Assembly: GCA_028692515.1 (NCBI GenBank)
Contig: JAQUXG010000130.1
Span: 1 to 5,532 of the forward strand
From: Kiritimatiellales bacterium
GTDB lineage: Bacteria > Verrucomicrobiota > Kiritimatiellia > Kiritimatiellales > Tichowtungiaceae
Reading direction: 5' to 3'
DNA length: 5,532 nt
Below, one piece after another: positions 5,382 to 5,532 of this stretch (positions are counted from its first letter, which is position 1; each line of letters opens with the position of its first letter). The notes below the pieces were generated by a model. That model worked only from the letters and a program-made list of their open reading frames with translations. It was not told where the DNA came from and ran no database searches. Both the position numbers and the translations under genes were made by a program.

Positions 5382-5473
5382 AGAGGAGACAAACCATTTT
5401 GCCTTTCGCTTCGCTCGTTGCCGTCCTGCTTTTAGCAGTCCAGCCTCTGCCTGCGGCGGTCATAGTTCATCAT

Positions 5474-5532
5474 TCATCCTTCTCTCTTAATCGGATCCAA
5501 GACCCAGCGTTTGTTGAACCAGAAATACTGTT
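5474..5532 (-). CDS. C-terminal end of an unidentified protein (5' part beyond the window)
   Basis: A minus-strand frame enters from the right edge and ends with TGA at 5474-5476. It reads QYFWFNKRWVLDPIKREG. The aromatic and basic composition looks like real protein and better than the other two frames, which also stop here. The 'QYFWFNKRW' pattern resembles the C-terminal 'P.Q..W.H.RW' region of LpxL/HtrB-type lipid A acyltransferases. With 18 residues this is only a suggestion. The gene would run in the same direction as the lipoprotein and deaminase genes. Confidence 0.42.
   Translation of the reverse strand, partial: QYFWFNKRWVLDPIKREG

Larger units (their letters stand above)
5199..5473. 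other. Non-coding stretch with short repeats
   Basis: No convincing gene was seen in these 275 bases. They hold the possible cassette edge, the ATCCTGT tandem, a perfect palindrome at 5363-5381, and a GC-skewed segment at about 5398-5460 with small hairpins such as CTGC-TTTTA-GCAG. A minus-strand frame of under 50 codons runs through the palindrome and has no family features. Confidence 0.6.

Noticed and set aside
5334..5471. Small minus-strand frames through the repeat region near the right edge
   Set aside because: They are under 50 codons, pass through a palindrome and repeat-like DNA, and show no credible protein features.

Overview
The window looks like chromosomal DNA of a Gram-negative-type bacterium with GC-rich core genes (hand count about 65% GC over 3181-3240). 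It contains housekeeping genes, several families of short palindromic repeats, and one AT-richer segment that looks acquired. Taxonomy is not proved by the sequence. The TTCCAA-N3-TTGGAA palindromes and other intergenic repeats remind me of the PVC superphylum, possibly Kiritimatiellota. That is recollection and inference, not a search result.

Left part (1-1910, minus strand): aroC, encoding chorismate synthase, is followed after 24 bases by a membrane-anchored TPR protein that runs off the left edge. Between aroC and the next gene (1911-2117) lies an array of four palindromes whose centres are about three or four helical turns apart. It occupies the shared upstream region of two divergent genes.

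Centre (2118-4057, plus strand): a cation diffusion facilitator gene overlaps the tRNA 2-thiouridylase gene mnmA by four bases (ATGA), so the two are probably translationally coupled. A fifth, slightly degenerate copy of the palindrome lies inside the mnmA reading frame. mnmA converges with a minus-strand deaminase gene (4061-4504), leaving only three bases between the stop codons. The deaminase resembles yeast Fcy1 cytosine deaminase more than the tRNA deaminase TadA.

Right part (4505-5532): a composite inverted repeat (4619-4701) is followed by a small minus-strand lipoprotein gene of BamE/SmpA-like type. Three bases after its stop codon is a 64-base structure with the layout of an integron attC site: degenerate R''/R' boxes, L''/L' arms and one bulged base. 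A matching half-box lies just before the gene's ribosome binding site. Together they suggest a solitary integron gene cassette of about 468 bp, with no integrase in view. Beyond it are about 275 bases of non-coding DNA with short repeats, then the last codons of another minus-strand gene.

The strongest candidates for something new are the putative lone cassette and the phased palindrome array together with its in-gene copy. No CRISPR array, rRNA, tRNA, transposase or complete unknown multi-gene system was seen.
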